A DNA stretch of 40,398 bases. It comes from CAZUGH01 sp964619785. GTDB lineage: Bacteria; Bacillota; Clostridia; Lachnospirales; Lachnospiraceae. Where the stretch lies: NCBI GenBank assembly GCA_964619785.1, contig CAZUGH010000011.1, positions 1 through 40,398 on the forward strand. The letters run 5' to 3'. The notes beneath the pieces are model-generated. The model worked only from the letters and a program-made list of their open reading frames with translations. It was not told the DNA's origin and searched no databases. A program made the translations under genes and the position numbers. Positions within the stretch are counted from its first letter, which is position 1, and each line of letters starts with the position of its first letter. Positions 7,955 through 17,784 of this stretch are shown here, one piece after another.

Positions 7955-9022
7955 CTATATATTCTTAATAATTGCTCTTGCAACATCATCAAGAGCCACT
8001 ACTTCATCTACTAAACCAGCTGCTTTCACTGCTCTTGGCATTCCATAAACAACACAAGACTTTTCATCCTGTCCAATTACTTTTACCTTTTTATACTGTT
8101 TCAAATATGCCAGTCCTCTTGTTCCATCATCACCCATGCCAGTCAATACTACGGAAATGATTTGTTCATAAGAAGTCTCTGCCATAGACTCTAAGCAAAC
8201 ATCCGCACATGGTCGCAATCCATTTCGCATGGAATCATGAGATAATACGAATTGGTGTTCATGCTTCTTAGTTTCTGTAATATGACAATGATAACCGCCC
8301 TTTGCAACATAAACTTTTCCTGGATCTAACTTCATACCATCCTCAACTTCAACCACGTCAACCTTACTCATCTCATTCAAACGACTAGCCAATGATTTTG
8401 TAAAGCCCTCTGGCATATGCTGTACAATGATAATTGGGCAAGCTAAATCAGCTGGCAAAAGAGGTATAACGCGTTGCAAAGACTTCGGGCCACCTGTCGA
8501 ACATGCAATAAATACAATCTCGTCCTTATCAAACTTATTACTCTTAGGGATGCTTGCTAAATTCGCATTAACGCGAGCAATCTTCTTAATAACATCTAAT
8601 TCGGTGTCGGATGTACCATCATCAAGTCCTACCGCAAGATGTATCTTCTTTAATAATTGCTCTTTGAAATCATTGTTAGCGCCCCCCAAATAACTATCTG
8701 GCTTTTTAATAAAATCAAATGCACCAAGTTCCAATGCTTGTATTGTCTCTTGCGTACTTCTACTAGCAATTGAACTAACAACAATCACTCTTACTTTGAT
8801 AGACATCGTAGTTAATTTCTTTAAGAAGCTCACACCATCCATCTTTGGCATATTAATATCAAGAAGAATCAGGTCATATAAATTACCTTCTTGTAATAAT
8901 GCGAGTCCTTCAAGTCCGTTGGTGGCTACTTGGGATACTTTTAAATCCTTGTCTTCGTTTATTATATCAGACATGACCCTTCTCATAAGTGCAGAGTCAT
9001 CAATAATGAGAACTTTTTTCAT
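7955..9022 (-). CDS. cheB: Chemotaxis protein-glutamate methylesterase/deamidase CheB
   Basis: Removes methyl groups from chemoreceptors when phosphorylated. 355 residues: a receiver domain with Asp9, phospho-acceptor Asp55 (LILLDINMPKMDG) and Lys107, a linker, and a methylesterase domain with catalytic Ser175 (ACSTGGPKS), His202 (IVQHMPEGFT) and Asp298 (VLTGMGDDGTRG). The ATG at 9022 is chosen over one four codons upstream because GGAGGAG lies just before it. The partner methyltransferase cheR is not in the window and must lie elsewhere if adaptation uses methylation. Confidence 0.96.
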   Translation of the reverse strand: MKKVLIIDDSALMRRVMSDIINEDKDLKVSQVATNGLEGLALLQEGNLYDLILLDINMPKMDGVSFLKKLTTMSIKVRVIVVSSIASRSTQETIQALELGAFDFIKKPDSYLGGANNDFKEQLLKKIHLAVGLDDGTSDTELDVIKKIARVNANLASIPKSNKFDKDEIVFIACSTGGPKSLQRVIPLLPADLACPIIIVQHMPEGFTKSLASRLNEMSKVDVVEVEDGMKLDPGKVYVAKGGYHCHITETKKHEHQFVLSHDSMRNGLRPCADVCLESMAETSYEQIISVVLTGMGDDGTRGLAYLKQYKKVKVIGQDEKSCVVYGMPRAVKAAGLVDEVVALDDVARAIIKNI

Positions 9023-9042
9023 CGTCTCCTCCATATAATCTG

Positions 9043-9798
9043 TTACTCTTTTCTCAAGCGCCTTCTCTGTTCCTCAAATACATATTTAACAATCAATTCA
9101 CGATCATTATCATCTAAATCTACATACTCACCTCTTGTTTCAAAGAAAAGCCTGCTATCCGCATAATGGATACAGGATATAACATTTATTTTTACTCTTA
9201 CCGGGTTCACATCTTCTTTAATTAAAAGCGGCAAAACCAACTCTATTACATCACTTTGCTTCCATTCATGTTTACTATGGAAACGAATTCCACCACCACT
9301 AATATCCGATACTGCTGCATCTTCCCAGTCAGGTGTGATCTCGTCTAGAAGATGCTGACATCTGATTCGTTCACTTTCGCTTTCAAAGTCATTCTTTACT
9401 AGTCGATCTCTGAGTACAATCTCATCCTGTGGAATCATTCGTTGTCGAATTGGTATCATACAATCCAAGCGATAAAAACCACGTCTCTGAAACTTCTTTG
9501 GCATCGTGATAAATTCTATCTTTAACACATAAATGTTCTTTTCCATCATTCGTCTTACAATCTTAACCGTGCATTGATACATTCCCGATGCTGCAAAAAA
9601 ACACAATTCATACTCATCCCCAACTTCTAAAGGAATAATACGTCCTTCAAAGATTGGCATAGCAATCTTGCCTGTATGTAAACCATCATAGTCCATTAAT
9701 TTGCTTCCATATTTTTTCTCAGAAAGCTTGCGTCCTGTTGCACTTTTAGAATGGATTAATTCAATTTTATCACCAATTTTAATGGGGTTATTCGGCAC
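9043..9798 (-). CDS. Flagellar brake-type PilZ domain protein (YcgR-like c-di-GMP receptor)
   Basis: 251 residues: an N-terminal beta-barrel domain like that of YcgR (about 5-95) and a C-terminal PilZ domain. The c-di-GMP motifs are present: RxxxR at 106-110 (RRGFYR) and DxSxxG at 165-170 (SDISGGG). They are about 54 residues apart, longer than the roughly 25-30 common in YcgR-type proteins, because of a charged insertion (about 118-155). Family knowledge suggests binding to the motor or stator at high c-di-GMP. The GTG at 9798 is preferred because AGGTGA lies 5 bases upstream. The gene sits 13 bases after flhG. Confidence 0.9.
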   Translation of the reverse strand: MPNNPIKIGDKIELIHSKSATGRKLSEKKYGSKLMDYDGLHTGKIAMPIFEGRIIPLEVGDEYELCFFAASGMYQCTVKIVRRMMEKNIYVLKIEFITMPKKFQRRGFYRLDCMIPIRQRMIPQDEIVLRDRLVKNDFESESERIRCQHLLDEITPDWEDAAVSDISGGGIRFHSKHEWKQSDVIELVLPLLIKEDVNPVRVKINVISCIHYADSRLFFETRGEYVDLDDNDRELIVKYVFEEQRRRLRKE

Positions 9799-9811
9799 AC
9801 CAATCACCTAC

Positions 9812-10711
9812 TTACTTTGACTTATTGAGATGGAGTCTTATCACGCTTGTAAAAACCTGCATGAGCCCCCTATTTTCCTTTGTCTGTTGAATCTGTTCAC
9901 CCCATGTACTTTCGACAATTCCACGAATTGCCTTGGTCGATGGGCTTGTTGGAAATGCAATGCTCACAGGTGCTTGTTTCATAACAGCGCGTTGCATACT
10001 ATTATCATACGGAATTGAGCCTAAAAATTCAACATCTATATTCAAAAACTTATTTACTACAATGCTAAGTTTCTCAAACAGTTCCTCTGCTTCTTTCGGA
10101 CTACGAATCTCATTTGCAATCATCTTGATTACCGTCTTTTCTGGGGCATAGGATGTATTACGATTTAACGTCTTTAATAATGCATAAGCATCTGTAATCG
10201 ATGTTGGCTCTGGTGTTGCCACTAATAATACCTCTTCGCTCGCGGCTACAAACTCAAGAACCGCGTCAGATATACCAGCACCTGTATCTACAATAATGAT
10301 ATCTGCCATATTATCGAGCTCATATAATCTCTGTATTAAAGAATAAATCTGTTCTTTCGTCATATTCGCTAATTCATTAATTCCTGAACCACCAGAGATA
10401 AATCCAATATTTTCTGGACCATATGTAATAATATCCTTTAATGTTTTACCTCGAAACATCAAATCAGCCAGATTGTATTCTGGACGTAGGCCTAACATAA
10501 CCTCGATATTGGCTAGTCCAAAATCGGCATCAAAGACAATCACCTTTTTACCTTGGCGGCTTAATTGAATGGCAAGATTTATCGATACACTACTCTTCCC
10601 AACTCCACCTTTACCACTCGTAACCGTTATCACTCGTGCTATCTGTGGTTTTATAGAAGATTGTTGCGTATTCGCTCTCACCTGATTACGTAAATTTTCT
10701 GCCTGATCCAT
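9812..10711 (-). CDS. flhG: MinD/ParA-type ATPase FlhG (YlxH, FleN)
   Basis: Controls flagellar number and placement together with FlhF. 299 residues. A deviant Walker A motif SGKGGVGKS is at 32-40, with the signature lysine at 34; switch I lies in VFDADFGLANIEVMLG; the Walker B-like segment is IIIVDTGAGI. The N-terminus has the short DQAENLR stretch that in this family helps to stimulate FlhF. The start overlaps the flhF stop by one base (TAATG) with GGAGGTAAG upstream. Confidence 0.96.
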   Translation of the reverse strand: MDQAENLRNQVRANTQQSSIKPQIARVITVTSGKGGVGKSSVSINLAIQLSRQGKKVIVFDADFGLANIEVMLGLRPEYNLADLMFRGKTLKDIITYGPENIGFISGGSGINELANMTKEQIYSLIQRLYELDNMADIIIVDTGAGISDAVLEFVAASEEVLLVATPEPTSITDAYALLKTLNRNTSYAPEKTVIKMIANEIRSPKEAEELFEKLSIVVNKFLNIDVEFLGSIPYDNSMQRAVMKQAPVSIAFPTSPSTKAIRGIVESTWGEQIQQTKENRGLMQVFTSVIRLHLNKSK

Positions 10712-11910
10712 TAAGACTTACCTCCTAACAGTTTCTTGGCAACCTTCTGTGCATCAATTTCTCCAATATCATCAGGAACATTTTGTCCCCAAGTAACATA
10801 AGATAAAGGTCTGTCTGTCAGTGTCTTAAGATTCAACATAATTCCGTGACATGTCGTCTCATCTAATTTAGTAAATATCATGCTGTAATCTGTGATTTTG
10901 GAATATACCGTTGCGATATCTTTCAAATCGTTATACTTAGTTCCAGCATTCAGTACGAGATACACCTGTCTTTCATTAACTGGAATCTGTTCAAGCAAAT
11001 CCTGTATATCCTTTATCTGTTCCTTGCTCTTATGAGAACGTCCTGCCGTATCAACCAAACAGACATCATACTGACTCAGCTCCTCTTTTGCTTTTCCCAA
11101 TTCCTCTGGGGTGTATACTACAGTCAATGGAACACCTAAAATATTGGCATATGTCTTTAACTGATCTACTGCTGCAATACGATAAGTATCAGCCGTTACT
11201 AACGCAACTTTTGCTTTTTCATTCAATTTTAACTTCGATGCAATCTTGGCAATCGTAGTTGTCTTGCCGACGCCCGTTGAACCTAGGAAAAAGATAAACT
11301 TCGTGGATGATTTATCATCTAGTTTAATTGTATATGGCTGACCAAGCATCAGTATGATTTTCTGATAGACACTAGCCAAAATATGATCTACCGTAGCATC
11401 CTTCGGTAGGGAACGATTTATCTCATCCATTAGTTCCTCTGCTACCTTGCGGTCCACTTCATTATCTATCATCTGTCTGAGAATCAAATCCTTACATGCT
11501 TTTGATTTATCCTCATCAATGCTTTTTTTCTCCTCTACAACAGACTCTTTTGAATCTTTTTTCTCTGTTTCTTTGGTCTCTTGTTTCTCATTCATTTGTT
11601 TCTCAAGAAGCATCTGTAAACTATTTAGTTTTTCTTCAATGGCGGCAACATCTTTTTCCTCATCTGAGGCAATAATATCTGGATGGTACTCTGGATTACT
11701 TTGAGAAGTTGCTTTCTCTGGTTTATCATCATAAGATACATTCTCATCAAGAGCAGCTGTCACTTCTACCTTGCCTCGAACAAAAAGTTTTGATAAACCT
11801 TTTGGCTTTACTTTTTTAATATTCATTACAATAGCGTTATTACCCAATTCTGACTTTGCCAACTCAATTGCTTCTCGTTCTGTCTTGGCTAAATATTTCT
11901 TAATAATCAT
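10711..11910 (-). CDS. flhF: SRP-type GTPase FlhF
   Basis: Signal-recognition-particle type GTPase that marks the site of flagellar assembly. 399 residues: an N-terminal basic domain, a charged Lys/Glu-rich linker (about 65-135), the N domain (about 140-200) and the G domain. G1 is FLGSTGVGKTTT at 209-219, G3 is VDTAGRSHKS, and the guanine-specificity motif is TKLDE. The start overlaps the flhA stop (ATGA) with GGTGA seven bases upstream. flhF and flhG are adjacent, which fits their known pairing. Confidence 0.96.
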   Translation of the reverse strand: MIIKKYLAKTEREAIELAKSELGNNAIVMNIKKVKPKGLSKLFVRGKVEVTAALDENVSYDDKPEKATSQSNPEYHPDIIASDEEKDVAAIEEKLNSLQMLLEKQMNEKQETKETEKKDSKESVVEEKKSIDEDKSKACKDLILRQMIDNEVDRKVAEELMDEINRSLPKDATVDHILASVYQKIILMLGQPYTIKLDDKSSTKFIFFLGSTGVGKTTTIAKIASKLKLNEKAKVALVTADTYRIAAVDQLKTYANILGVPLTVVYTPEELGKAKEELSQYDVCLVDTAGRSHKSKEQIKDIQDLLEQIPVNERQVYLVLNAGTKYNDLKDIATVYSKITDYSMIFTKLDETTCHGIMLNLKTLTDRPLSYVTWGQNVPDDIGEIDAQKVAKKLLGGKS

Positions 11911-13943
11911 TCAACGGTCACCATCCCAACTGATTGTAATTCGACATCTGAATCAATCTCATTATATGATAAAACATTCAGATTCTTAAACTGATCTCCT
12001 GTTAAGCGCTTAAAATACATTCTCACGATTGGAGATGTAATAATAATTGGACTTTTCCCCAAATCCTCTAGTTTGCTTATCTCTTCACGTAATGAATCCA
12101 TGATTTTCTGAGAATAAGCAGGATCTAGCGTAAGATATGAGCCTTGTTCTGTCTGTTTGACAGAATTCATAATCTCCTGCTCAACGGCCGGATCTAGTGT
12201 GACGACACTTGTCATCTCACCTTCAGAAAAGTATTTATTTGAAATCGCCCTCTTAAGCGATTGTCGTACATATTCTGTCAATATATCAGGATCTCTTGAA
12301 GTCGCTGCATAATCTGCTAATGTCTCGAAAATCGTAACCAAATCACGAATTGAGATTCCCTCCGACAAGAGATTTTGTAATACTTTTTGAATCTCACCCA
12401 CACCAAGTAGTTTCGGAACGAGCTCAGATACCAGCGTGGCGTTCGCATCTTTTATATTGTCAATCAGATTCTGAACATCCTGTCTCGTAAGCAATTCTGC
12501 CAGATGTGACCGTATAATCTCCATCAGGTGTGTTGCTATAATCGATGGTGGATCGACAACTGTATATCCAAGGGATTCTGCACGTTCTCTCTGACTTTCC
12601 GTAATCCATATGGCTGGCAAGTGGAACGAAGGTTCAAATGTAGGTATACCTGTAATCTCATCTTCTACATAACCAGGATTCATTGCCATGTAATGGTCAA
12701 ATAAAATCTCTCCCTCACTTAATGGAACACCTTTAATCTTGACAACATACTGGTTTGGATTTAACTGTATATTATCTCTTAAACGAATCATTGGTACAAC
12801 ACATCCTAATTCAAGCGCAATCTGTCGTCGAATCATGACAACTCGATCTAATAAATCACCGCCTTGATTCACATCAGCAAGTGGAATAATTCCATATCCA
12901 AATTCCAATTCTATCGAATCAACCTGTAACAATGAATTTACATTTTCAGGTCTTCGTATCTCATCTGCAGAAGTTTCTTCTTCCGTAACCTCTGTCTTAA
13001 TATCCGCCATCTCAATCTGTGCAGCAATTGATCTTGCGCAGATAATAAATCCTACCCCATAAGCACAACAAATCACAATATTTAATGGAGTAAATATTCC
13101 CAAACCAATTAGTGTTCCACCGACAACATATAATACCTTAGGAACAGAGAATAGCTGTTTAAGTAATACATTACCAATGTCTGCTTCTTTTGAAGTCTTG
13201 GTTACTAATATACCAGTAGCCAAAGATATCATCAAGGAAGGCAACTGACTAACTAATCCGTCACCAATGGTTAGAATCGAATATTGTTGCAAGGCATCAT
13301 TTGCATTCATCCCTAACATAATAATACCAAGTGCTAATCCACCGACAAAGTTCAAGGCAGTGATAATCAAACCTGCAATTGCGTCACCCTTTACATACTT
13401 TGTTGCACCATCCATAGAACCAAAGAAAGCAGCTTCTTCCTGAATCTTCTCACGACGTTTCTTAGCTTCTTCATCTGTGATGGCACCCGTATTTAAATCT
13501 GCATCAATCGCCATTTGTTTACCTGGCATCGCATCTAATGTAAATCTTGCGGTTACCTCGGCAACACGCTCAGAACCTTTATTTATAACTAAAAATTGAA
13601 CAATAATCAAAATAATGAATACAATGGCACCAACAATCAAGTTACCGCCACCTACGAAATTACCAAATGTATTAACTACATTACCAGCATCACCGTATAA
13701 AAGAATATTTCTTGTTGAGCTAACATTCAACGAAAGTCGAAACAAGGTTGAAAGTAACAAAATTGTTGGAAATGCTGACATATCCAATGGCTCTTTTGAA
13801 AAAAGTGAGCTAAACAGGATAATCATAGCAATCGAAATATTCAACATAAATAGTACATCTAAAACTATAAGTGGAATCGGAATAATCAAACAAATAATTG
13901 GAACTAATATGTATAATCCAACTACTAAATCGGTACGTTTCAT
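11907..13943 (-). CDS. flhA: Flagellar export gate protein FlhA
   Basis: Core membrane protein of the flagellar type III export gate; its cytosolic domain forms the nonameric ring that docks chaperone-substrate complexes. 678 residues: an N-terminal part with about eight membrane segments (first at about 10-40), the conserved cytoplasmic FHIPEP region (DAMPGKQMAIDADLNTGAIT then FFGSMDGATKYVKGDAIAG), and a large cytosolic domain after about residue 330. GAGGAGG lies a few bases before the ATG. It is 24 bases after flhB. Confidence 0.97.
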   Translation of the reverse strand: MKRTDLVVGLYILVPIICLIIPIPLIVLDVLFMLNISIAMIILFSSLFSKEPLDMSAFPTILLLSTLFRLSLNVSSTRNILLYGDAGNVVNTFGNFVGGGNLIVGAIVFIILIIVQFLVINKGSERVAEVTARFTLDAMPGKQMAIDADLNTGAITDEEAKKRREKIQEEAAFFGSMDGATKYVKGDAIAGLIITALNFVGGLALGIIMLGMNANDALQQYSILTIGDGLVSQLPSLMISLATGILVTKTSKEADIGNVLLKQLFSVPKVLYVVGGTLIGLGIFTPLNIVICCAYGVGFIICARSIAAQIEMADIKTEVTEEETSADEIRRPENVNSLLQVDSIELEFGYGIIPLADVNQGGDLLDRVVMIRRQIALELGCVVPMIRLRDNIQLNPNQYVVKIKGVPLSEGEILFDHYMAMNPGYVEDEITGIPTFEPSFHLPAIWITESQRERAESLGYTVVDPPSIIATHLMEIIRSHLAELLTRQDVQNLIDNIKDANATLVSELVPKLLGVGEIQKVLQNLLSEGISIRDLVTIFETLADYAATSRDPDILTEYVRQSLKRAISNKYFSEGEMTSVVTLDPAVEQEIMNSVKQTEQGSYLTLDPAYSQKIMDSLREEISKLEDLGKSPIIITSPIVRMYFKRLTGDQFKNLNVLSYNEIDSDVELQSVGMVTVE

Positions 13944-13967
13944 TGATTTTCCTCCTCACATTGTATT

Positions 13968-15080
13968 TTAATTCTTACCTTGTAATCCATATACATAAGC
14001 CAATATTTCTGCAACCATCTGATATAATTCGGGTGGGATTGGCTCTCCAATCTCAACATTATGATATAGCATACGTGCTACTGGTTTATTCTCTACTATC
14101 TCAACATGATTCTCTGTTGCAACCTCTCGAATTCTCGCTGCTAGATAGTCTGCTCCTTTCGCAATAACAATCGGAGCATCACTGGCTTCTTTATCATACT
14201 TAATGGCAACTGCTAAGTGCGTTGGGTTTGTAATAACAACATCTGCTTCTGGTAATGCCTGCATCATACGTCTTCTAGATGCTTCTTGCATCTTTCTCTT
14301 AATTTGCCCTTTAATCTGTGGATTTCCTTCTGTCTGCTTGAACTCATCTTTGACTTCCTGCTTTGTCATCTTCATATCCGTGTTAAACTTACGCTTTTGA
14401 TAAATATAATCAACTAACGCAATAATAAAAAACGCAATCGAAATACGCAATGCCACATCGACAACCGTCGTCACAATCAGCACAACTGACGAATACACAT
14501 CTAATTGATATATATTAACAATCATACCCCATTGGTCTTGTAGCGCCGTATAGGTAACATAAAACAAAACGCCCAACTTTGCTATTGTCTTAATTAGATC
14601 AAAAATTTTATCCTTCGAAAACATCCTTTTAAAACCAGCAATCGGACTAATCTTAGATAATTTGGGTTGCATCGGCTTACCCGATACTTTCCATTTTACC
14701 TGAACAACATTGACTATAACAGCTGCAACAACTCCAAATGCAACAATCGGCAATACAATAACCAAAACTTGTGAAAGCCCATAGCTCATAAGTGATGCAG
14801 CACGATTGACATCAAACACTTCTGTAGAATACTCGGCCACTCTTCCATATGTAAACTTGAATACGTCAATAAAAGCTTGATACATATAGGCACCGAAAAA
14901 TCTCAAACACAAAAATAGAACAAGCAAAAGAACTGCCGAATTCAAATCTGAACTTTTTGCGACTTGGCCTTCTTTTCTTGCCTCATCCAGTTTTTTGGTT
15001 GTGGCATCTTCGGTTTTTTCTCCTCCAGGACCCTCTTTGGCAAAAAACTGAAGATTATAATTCATCAACAATTGACTCAT
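13968..15080 (-). CDS. flhB: Flagellar export switch protein FlhB
   Basis: Export gate subunit that switches substrate class from hook to filament. 370 residues: a short N-terminus with FFAKEGPGGEKTEDAT, four membrane segments (about 47-66, 105-128, 165-183, 200-228) and a cytosolic domain holding the autocleavage motif NPTH at 285-288 (VVITNPTHLAVAIKYD). Cleavage between Asn and Pro is known for the family. The start is uncertain: the ATG at 15080 and an ATG five codons later (15065) both have only weak ribosome sites. Confidence 0.96.
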   Translation of the reverse strand: MSQLLMNYNLQFFAKEGPGGEKTEDATTKKLDEARKEGQVAKSSDLNSAVLLLVLFLCLRFFGAYMYQAFIDVFKFTYGRVAEYSTEVFDVNRAASLMSYGLSQVLVIVLPIVAFGVVAAVIVNVVQVKWKVSGKPMQPKLSKISPIAGFKRMFSKDKIFDLIKTIAKLGVLFYVTYTALQDQWGMIVNIYQLDVYSSVVLIVTTVVDVALRISIAFFIIALVDYIYQKRKFNTDMKMTKQEVKDEFKQTEGNPQIKGQIKRKMQEASRRRMMQALPEADVVITNPTHLAVAIKYDKEASDAPIVIAKGADYLAARIREVATENHVEIVENKPVARMLYHNVEIGEPIPPELYQMVAEILAYVYGLQGKN

Positions 15081-15095
15081 CTTATTATCTTCTTT

Positions 15096-15869
15096 CTAGG
15101 TGGGAGTAAAAGCCCTAATCAAATCTGACAAAATATCTTTCATCTGTGTGAAAATGAAATCAGATACCGTTGGTATCGTTTCAACAATCAATAGCATGAC
15201 AATAAGTCCCGTTAAAACCTTAAGCTGTAGACCGATAACAAACATATTCATCTGTGGTGCAGCTTTTGACAATACACCTAAGACAATATTGATAACTAGC
15301 ATACACGCAAATACCGGAAGAATAATTCGAAATGCTACAACAAAAAAATTGGGCATAAAATCTAATATAACATTTTCAACTTTGGAACCAAATACAGCCT
15401 TTCCAATCGAAAAGTAATTAAAAGAATCTACAATTGCCCGAATAAGATAATAGTGCATGTTGGTTACTACTAACGTGAGCATAACCATATATGTATAAAA
15501 AGAGCCGGATATGGTAGTCTGGATATTCGTCATTGGATCAAACAGATTGGCCATTGATAAACCCATCTCCATATCCATTAACTGTCCTGCAAAATTGACA
15601 ATATAAAAGCATAAATTTGCAGCATACCCAAGTGCTACTCCTACCGCAGCTTCCTTTAATACCAAAGTAGAATATCCAATCACGCCAACATAATCTAAAG
15701 GTGTAACATCAATTAGTTGAATCACAATGATTGACACAAAAAAACTAATCGCAAATTTAACATTTCTTGGCACCGTACGATTACCCAATATAGGTGCCGC
15801 CATAACAAAAGCAGATATTCGTACTAATACTAAGAGATAAAACTCCAGGTTTTCAACAGAAAAGGTCAT
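15096..15869 (-). CDS. fliR: Flagellar export gate protein FliR
   Basis: Polytopic membrane subunit of the export gate, assembling with FliP and FliQ. 257 residues with about six hydrophobic segments; it contains typical FliR features such as RISAFVMAAPILGNRTVPRN near the N-terminus and GQLMDMEMGLSMANLFDP in the middle. The ATG at 15869 is chosen because AGGTGA lies 5 bases before it; the GTG three codons earlier overlaps the fliQ stop. fliP-fliQ-fliR-flhB-flhA form one translationally tight block. Confidence 0.95.
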   Translation of the reverse strand: MTFSVENLEFYLLVLVRISAFVMAAPILGNRTVPRNVKFAISFFVSIIVIQLIDVTPLDYVGVIGYSTLVLKEAAVGVALGYAANLCFYIVNFAGQLMDMEMGLSMANLFDPMTNIQTTISGSFYTYMVMLTLVVTNMHYYLIRAIVDSFNYFSIGKAVFGSKVENVILDFMPNFFVVAFRIILPVFACMLVINIVLGVLSKAAPQMNMFVIGLQLKVLTGLIVMLLIVETIPTVSDFIFTQMKDILSDLIRAFTPT

Positions 15870-15874
15870 ATGCG

Positions 15875-16144
15875 TCACCTGATAAATTCGCTAAAGCTGT
15901 TACATAACTGAACTGTAAACTCTGTTATATTATTCATAATCCAAGCACCTGTTAACATAAGTGTTATAAAAATAGCTAACAACTTTGGCACAAAAGTAAG
16001 TGTCTGTTCTTGAATCGAAGTTACCGTCTGAAACACACTAACAATAAGTCCTACAATTAACGATACCAGCAACAACGGTGCTGATACTTTAATGATAAGC
16101 CACAACATATCTCTTGCAATATCTACAACTGCTGATTCATCCAT
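15875..16144 (-). CDS. fliQ: Flagellar export gate protein FliQ
   Basis: Small membrane subunit of the export gate. 89 residues, the family's usual length, with two membrane helices (about 10-35 and 50-75) around SLIVGLIVSVFQTVTSIQEQ and the typical TLTFVPKLLAI segment. The ATG follows AAGGAG at 11 bases. It is 23 bases after fliP and its stop overlaps the upstream signals of fliR. Confidence 0.96.
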   Translation of the reverse strand: MDESAVVDIARDMLWLIIKVSAPLLLVSLIVGLIVSVFQTVTSIQEQTLTFVPKLLAIFITLMLTGAWIMNNITEFTVQLCNSFSEFIR

Positions 16145-16167
16145 TGTATATCACACTCCTTGTTTTG

Positions 16168-16998
16168 CTAATAAAATGTTTTGACAACTTGCCCGATTAC
16201 TAGATTCCAGCCATCTGCTAATACAAAAAGCAAAATCTTAAATGGCATAGAAATCGTTGTTGGCGGAAGCATCATCATACCCATGGACATCAAAGTCGAG
16301 GCGACCACCATATCTATCACAATGAATGGTAAATATATTAAAAATCCTATGATAAATGCAGTTCGAAGTTCACTAATAATAAATGAAGGAATTATAACTG
16401 CCGTTGGAATATCCGCTTCTGACTCAATCGCCTTTTCATTGTTCGAGATTTCTAAGAACAATTTAATATCCTTTCGATTGGTCTGCTTCAACATAAATGT
16501 TCGAATTGGTTTCAATCCTTTATTCAGTGCTTCTTCTTGATTTATCTCACCCTGTGTATACGGCTGAACAGCTTGTGTATTTACTTGACTAATCACCGGG
16601 GACATAATGAAAAATGTCAAAAACAGAGCCAGGCCTACTAGTACTTGGTTCGGTGGCGTCGTCTGTGTACCTAATGCTGAACGAACAAAATGAAGTACAA
16701 TAATAATCCGCGTAAACGAGGTTACCATAATGAGTATAGAAGGTGCTAATGATAACACAGTCAATACCAACATCATTTGTAAACTTGCAGATAAGCTTGT
16801 ACTTCCCGTATTGGATGTAATATTTAAATTGAAATCTTCTGAATCAGAGTCATCACCTTGGATTGTTGTGCTTGAACTAGCTTCATCGGATGGTGCTGCA
16901 GAAATAATGGTACCAGAAAAAAAGGTTAAGCAACAAAGTACCATGAAAAAACATATTCCTTTACCAATTCCAGAAAATACTTTTTTTCGAGTCTTCAT
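16168..16998 (-). CDS. fliP: Flagellar export gate protein FliP
   Basis: Membrane subunit of the flagellar export gate. 276 residues: an N-terminal signal peptide (hydrophobic core about 11-30, followed by ISAAPSD), a short Ser/Asp-rich periplasmic stretch, then the conserved FliP body (MLVLTVLSLAPSILIMVTSF, later SFIISELRTAFIIGFLIYLP and MGMMMLPPTTISMPFKILLF). The ATG at 16998 is preferred; an in-frame TTG three codons upstream lies on top of the likely ribosome site AAAAGG. Confidence 0.96.
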   Translation of the reverse strand: MKTRKKVFSGIGKGICFFMVLCCLTFFSGTIISAAPSDEASSSTTIQGDDSDSEDFNLNITSNTGSTSLSASLQMMLVLTVLSLAPSILIMVTSFTRIIIVLHFVRSALGTQTTPPNQVLVGLALFLTFFIMSPVISQVNTQAVQPYTQGEINQEEALNKGLKPIRTFMLKQTNRKDIKLFLEISNNEKAIESEADIPTAVIIPSFIISELRTAFIIGFLIYLPFIVIDMVVASTLMSMGMMMLPPTTISMPFKILLFVLADGWNLVIGQVVKTFY

Positions 16999-17019
16999 GG
17001 CTACCAACCTTTTCTATCA

Positions 17020-17397
17020 TCACTTTGTGAATTTATTTTTGTGCTTTGGCAGAACCTTATCCATAATATCTTTAAAAGAAACCGGATTCACCTGACCAGC
17101 TTCTGTAAAAGACAACTGCTCTTCCTCTAATTCTGTCAAAAACTCAATATTTTCTTTTGAAACACCAATCGCATAATATTTAGTGCCCAGCTTGATAATC
17201 TGAATATACTTATTCGGTGCAATCTTAAAAGTTTCAATTACTGAAATATTTTGAGATTGAGTCTGAACCAGACCACTTTTACCAATCCACTTTGTTGTAT
17301 AATATGTAACAATCAAAATAAGTATAAATACAATCAAAACACCAAGTAGCTGTAACACATTCTGCCATAATGGTATCGCAAATGCTTCTTGCATCAT
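17020..17397 (-). CDS. fliO: Flagellar biosynthetic protein FliO (FliZ)
   Basis: Single-pass membrane protein that helps FliP assemble. 125 residues from the ATG at 17397: a membrane segment at about 13-32 (LQLLGVLIVFILILIVTYYT) and a cytosolic beta-rich domain with SVIETFKIAPNKYIQIIKLG and KYYAIGVSKENI, typical of FliO. An in-frame TTG (17400) and a second ATG (17394) are alternative starts; GGA lies about 6 bases before 17397. It directly follows the cheY stop. Confidence 0.9.
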   Translation of the reverse strand: MMQEAFAIPLWQNVLQLLGVLIVFILILIVTYYTTKWIGKSGLVQTQSQNISVIETFKIAPNKYIQIIKLGTKYYAIGVSKENIEFLTELEEEQLSFTEAGQVNPVSFKDIMDKVLPKHKNKFTK

Positions 17398-17400
17398 CAA

Positions 17401-17763
17401 TTATCCAATCGCTTTCTTAACAGCTTCTAATACACGATCTGCCTGGAATGGTTTCACAATAAAGTCTTTGGCACCAGACTGGATGGATTCAATAACCATT
17501 GCCTGTTGTCCCATAGCAGAACACATAATAATATTTGCATCACTATCTATCTCTTTAATCTTCTTTAAAGCTTGAATTCCGTCCATCTCTGGCATTGTAA
17601 TATCCATCATAACCAAATCTGGTTTCGTCTCATTGTACTTTTCAATAGCTTTCTGACCATTTTCAGCTTCGCCTGCAACAGTATATCCATTCTTCGTAAG
17701 AATGTCTTTAATCATAACTCTCATAAATGCTGCATCATCACAAATCAATATATTTTTTGCCAT
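17401..17763 (-). CDS. cheY: Chemotaxis response regulator CheY
   Basis: Phosphorylated by CheA, it binds the motor switch. 120 residues, a stand-alone receiver domain: acidic pair Asp9/Asp10 (CDDAAF), phospho-acceptor Asp54 (LVMMDITMPEMDG), Ser82 in the Thr/Ser switch position (IIMCSAMG) and Lys104 (FIVKPFQ). GAGGAGAG precedes the ATG. Its place just after fliY, which encodes a CheY-P phosphatase, matches the Bacillus gene order. Confidence 0.97.
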   Translation of the reverse strand: MAKNILICDDAAFMRVMIKDILTKNGYTVAGEAENGQKAIEKYNETKPDLVMMDITMPEMDGIQALKKIKEIDSDANIIMCSAMGQQAMVIESIQSGAKDFIVKPFQADRVLEAVKKAIG

Positions 17764-17784
17764 TGTACTTCTCTCCTCTGTCTG

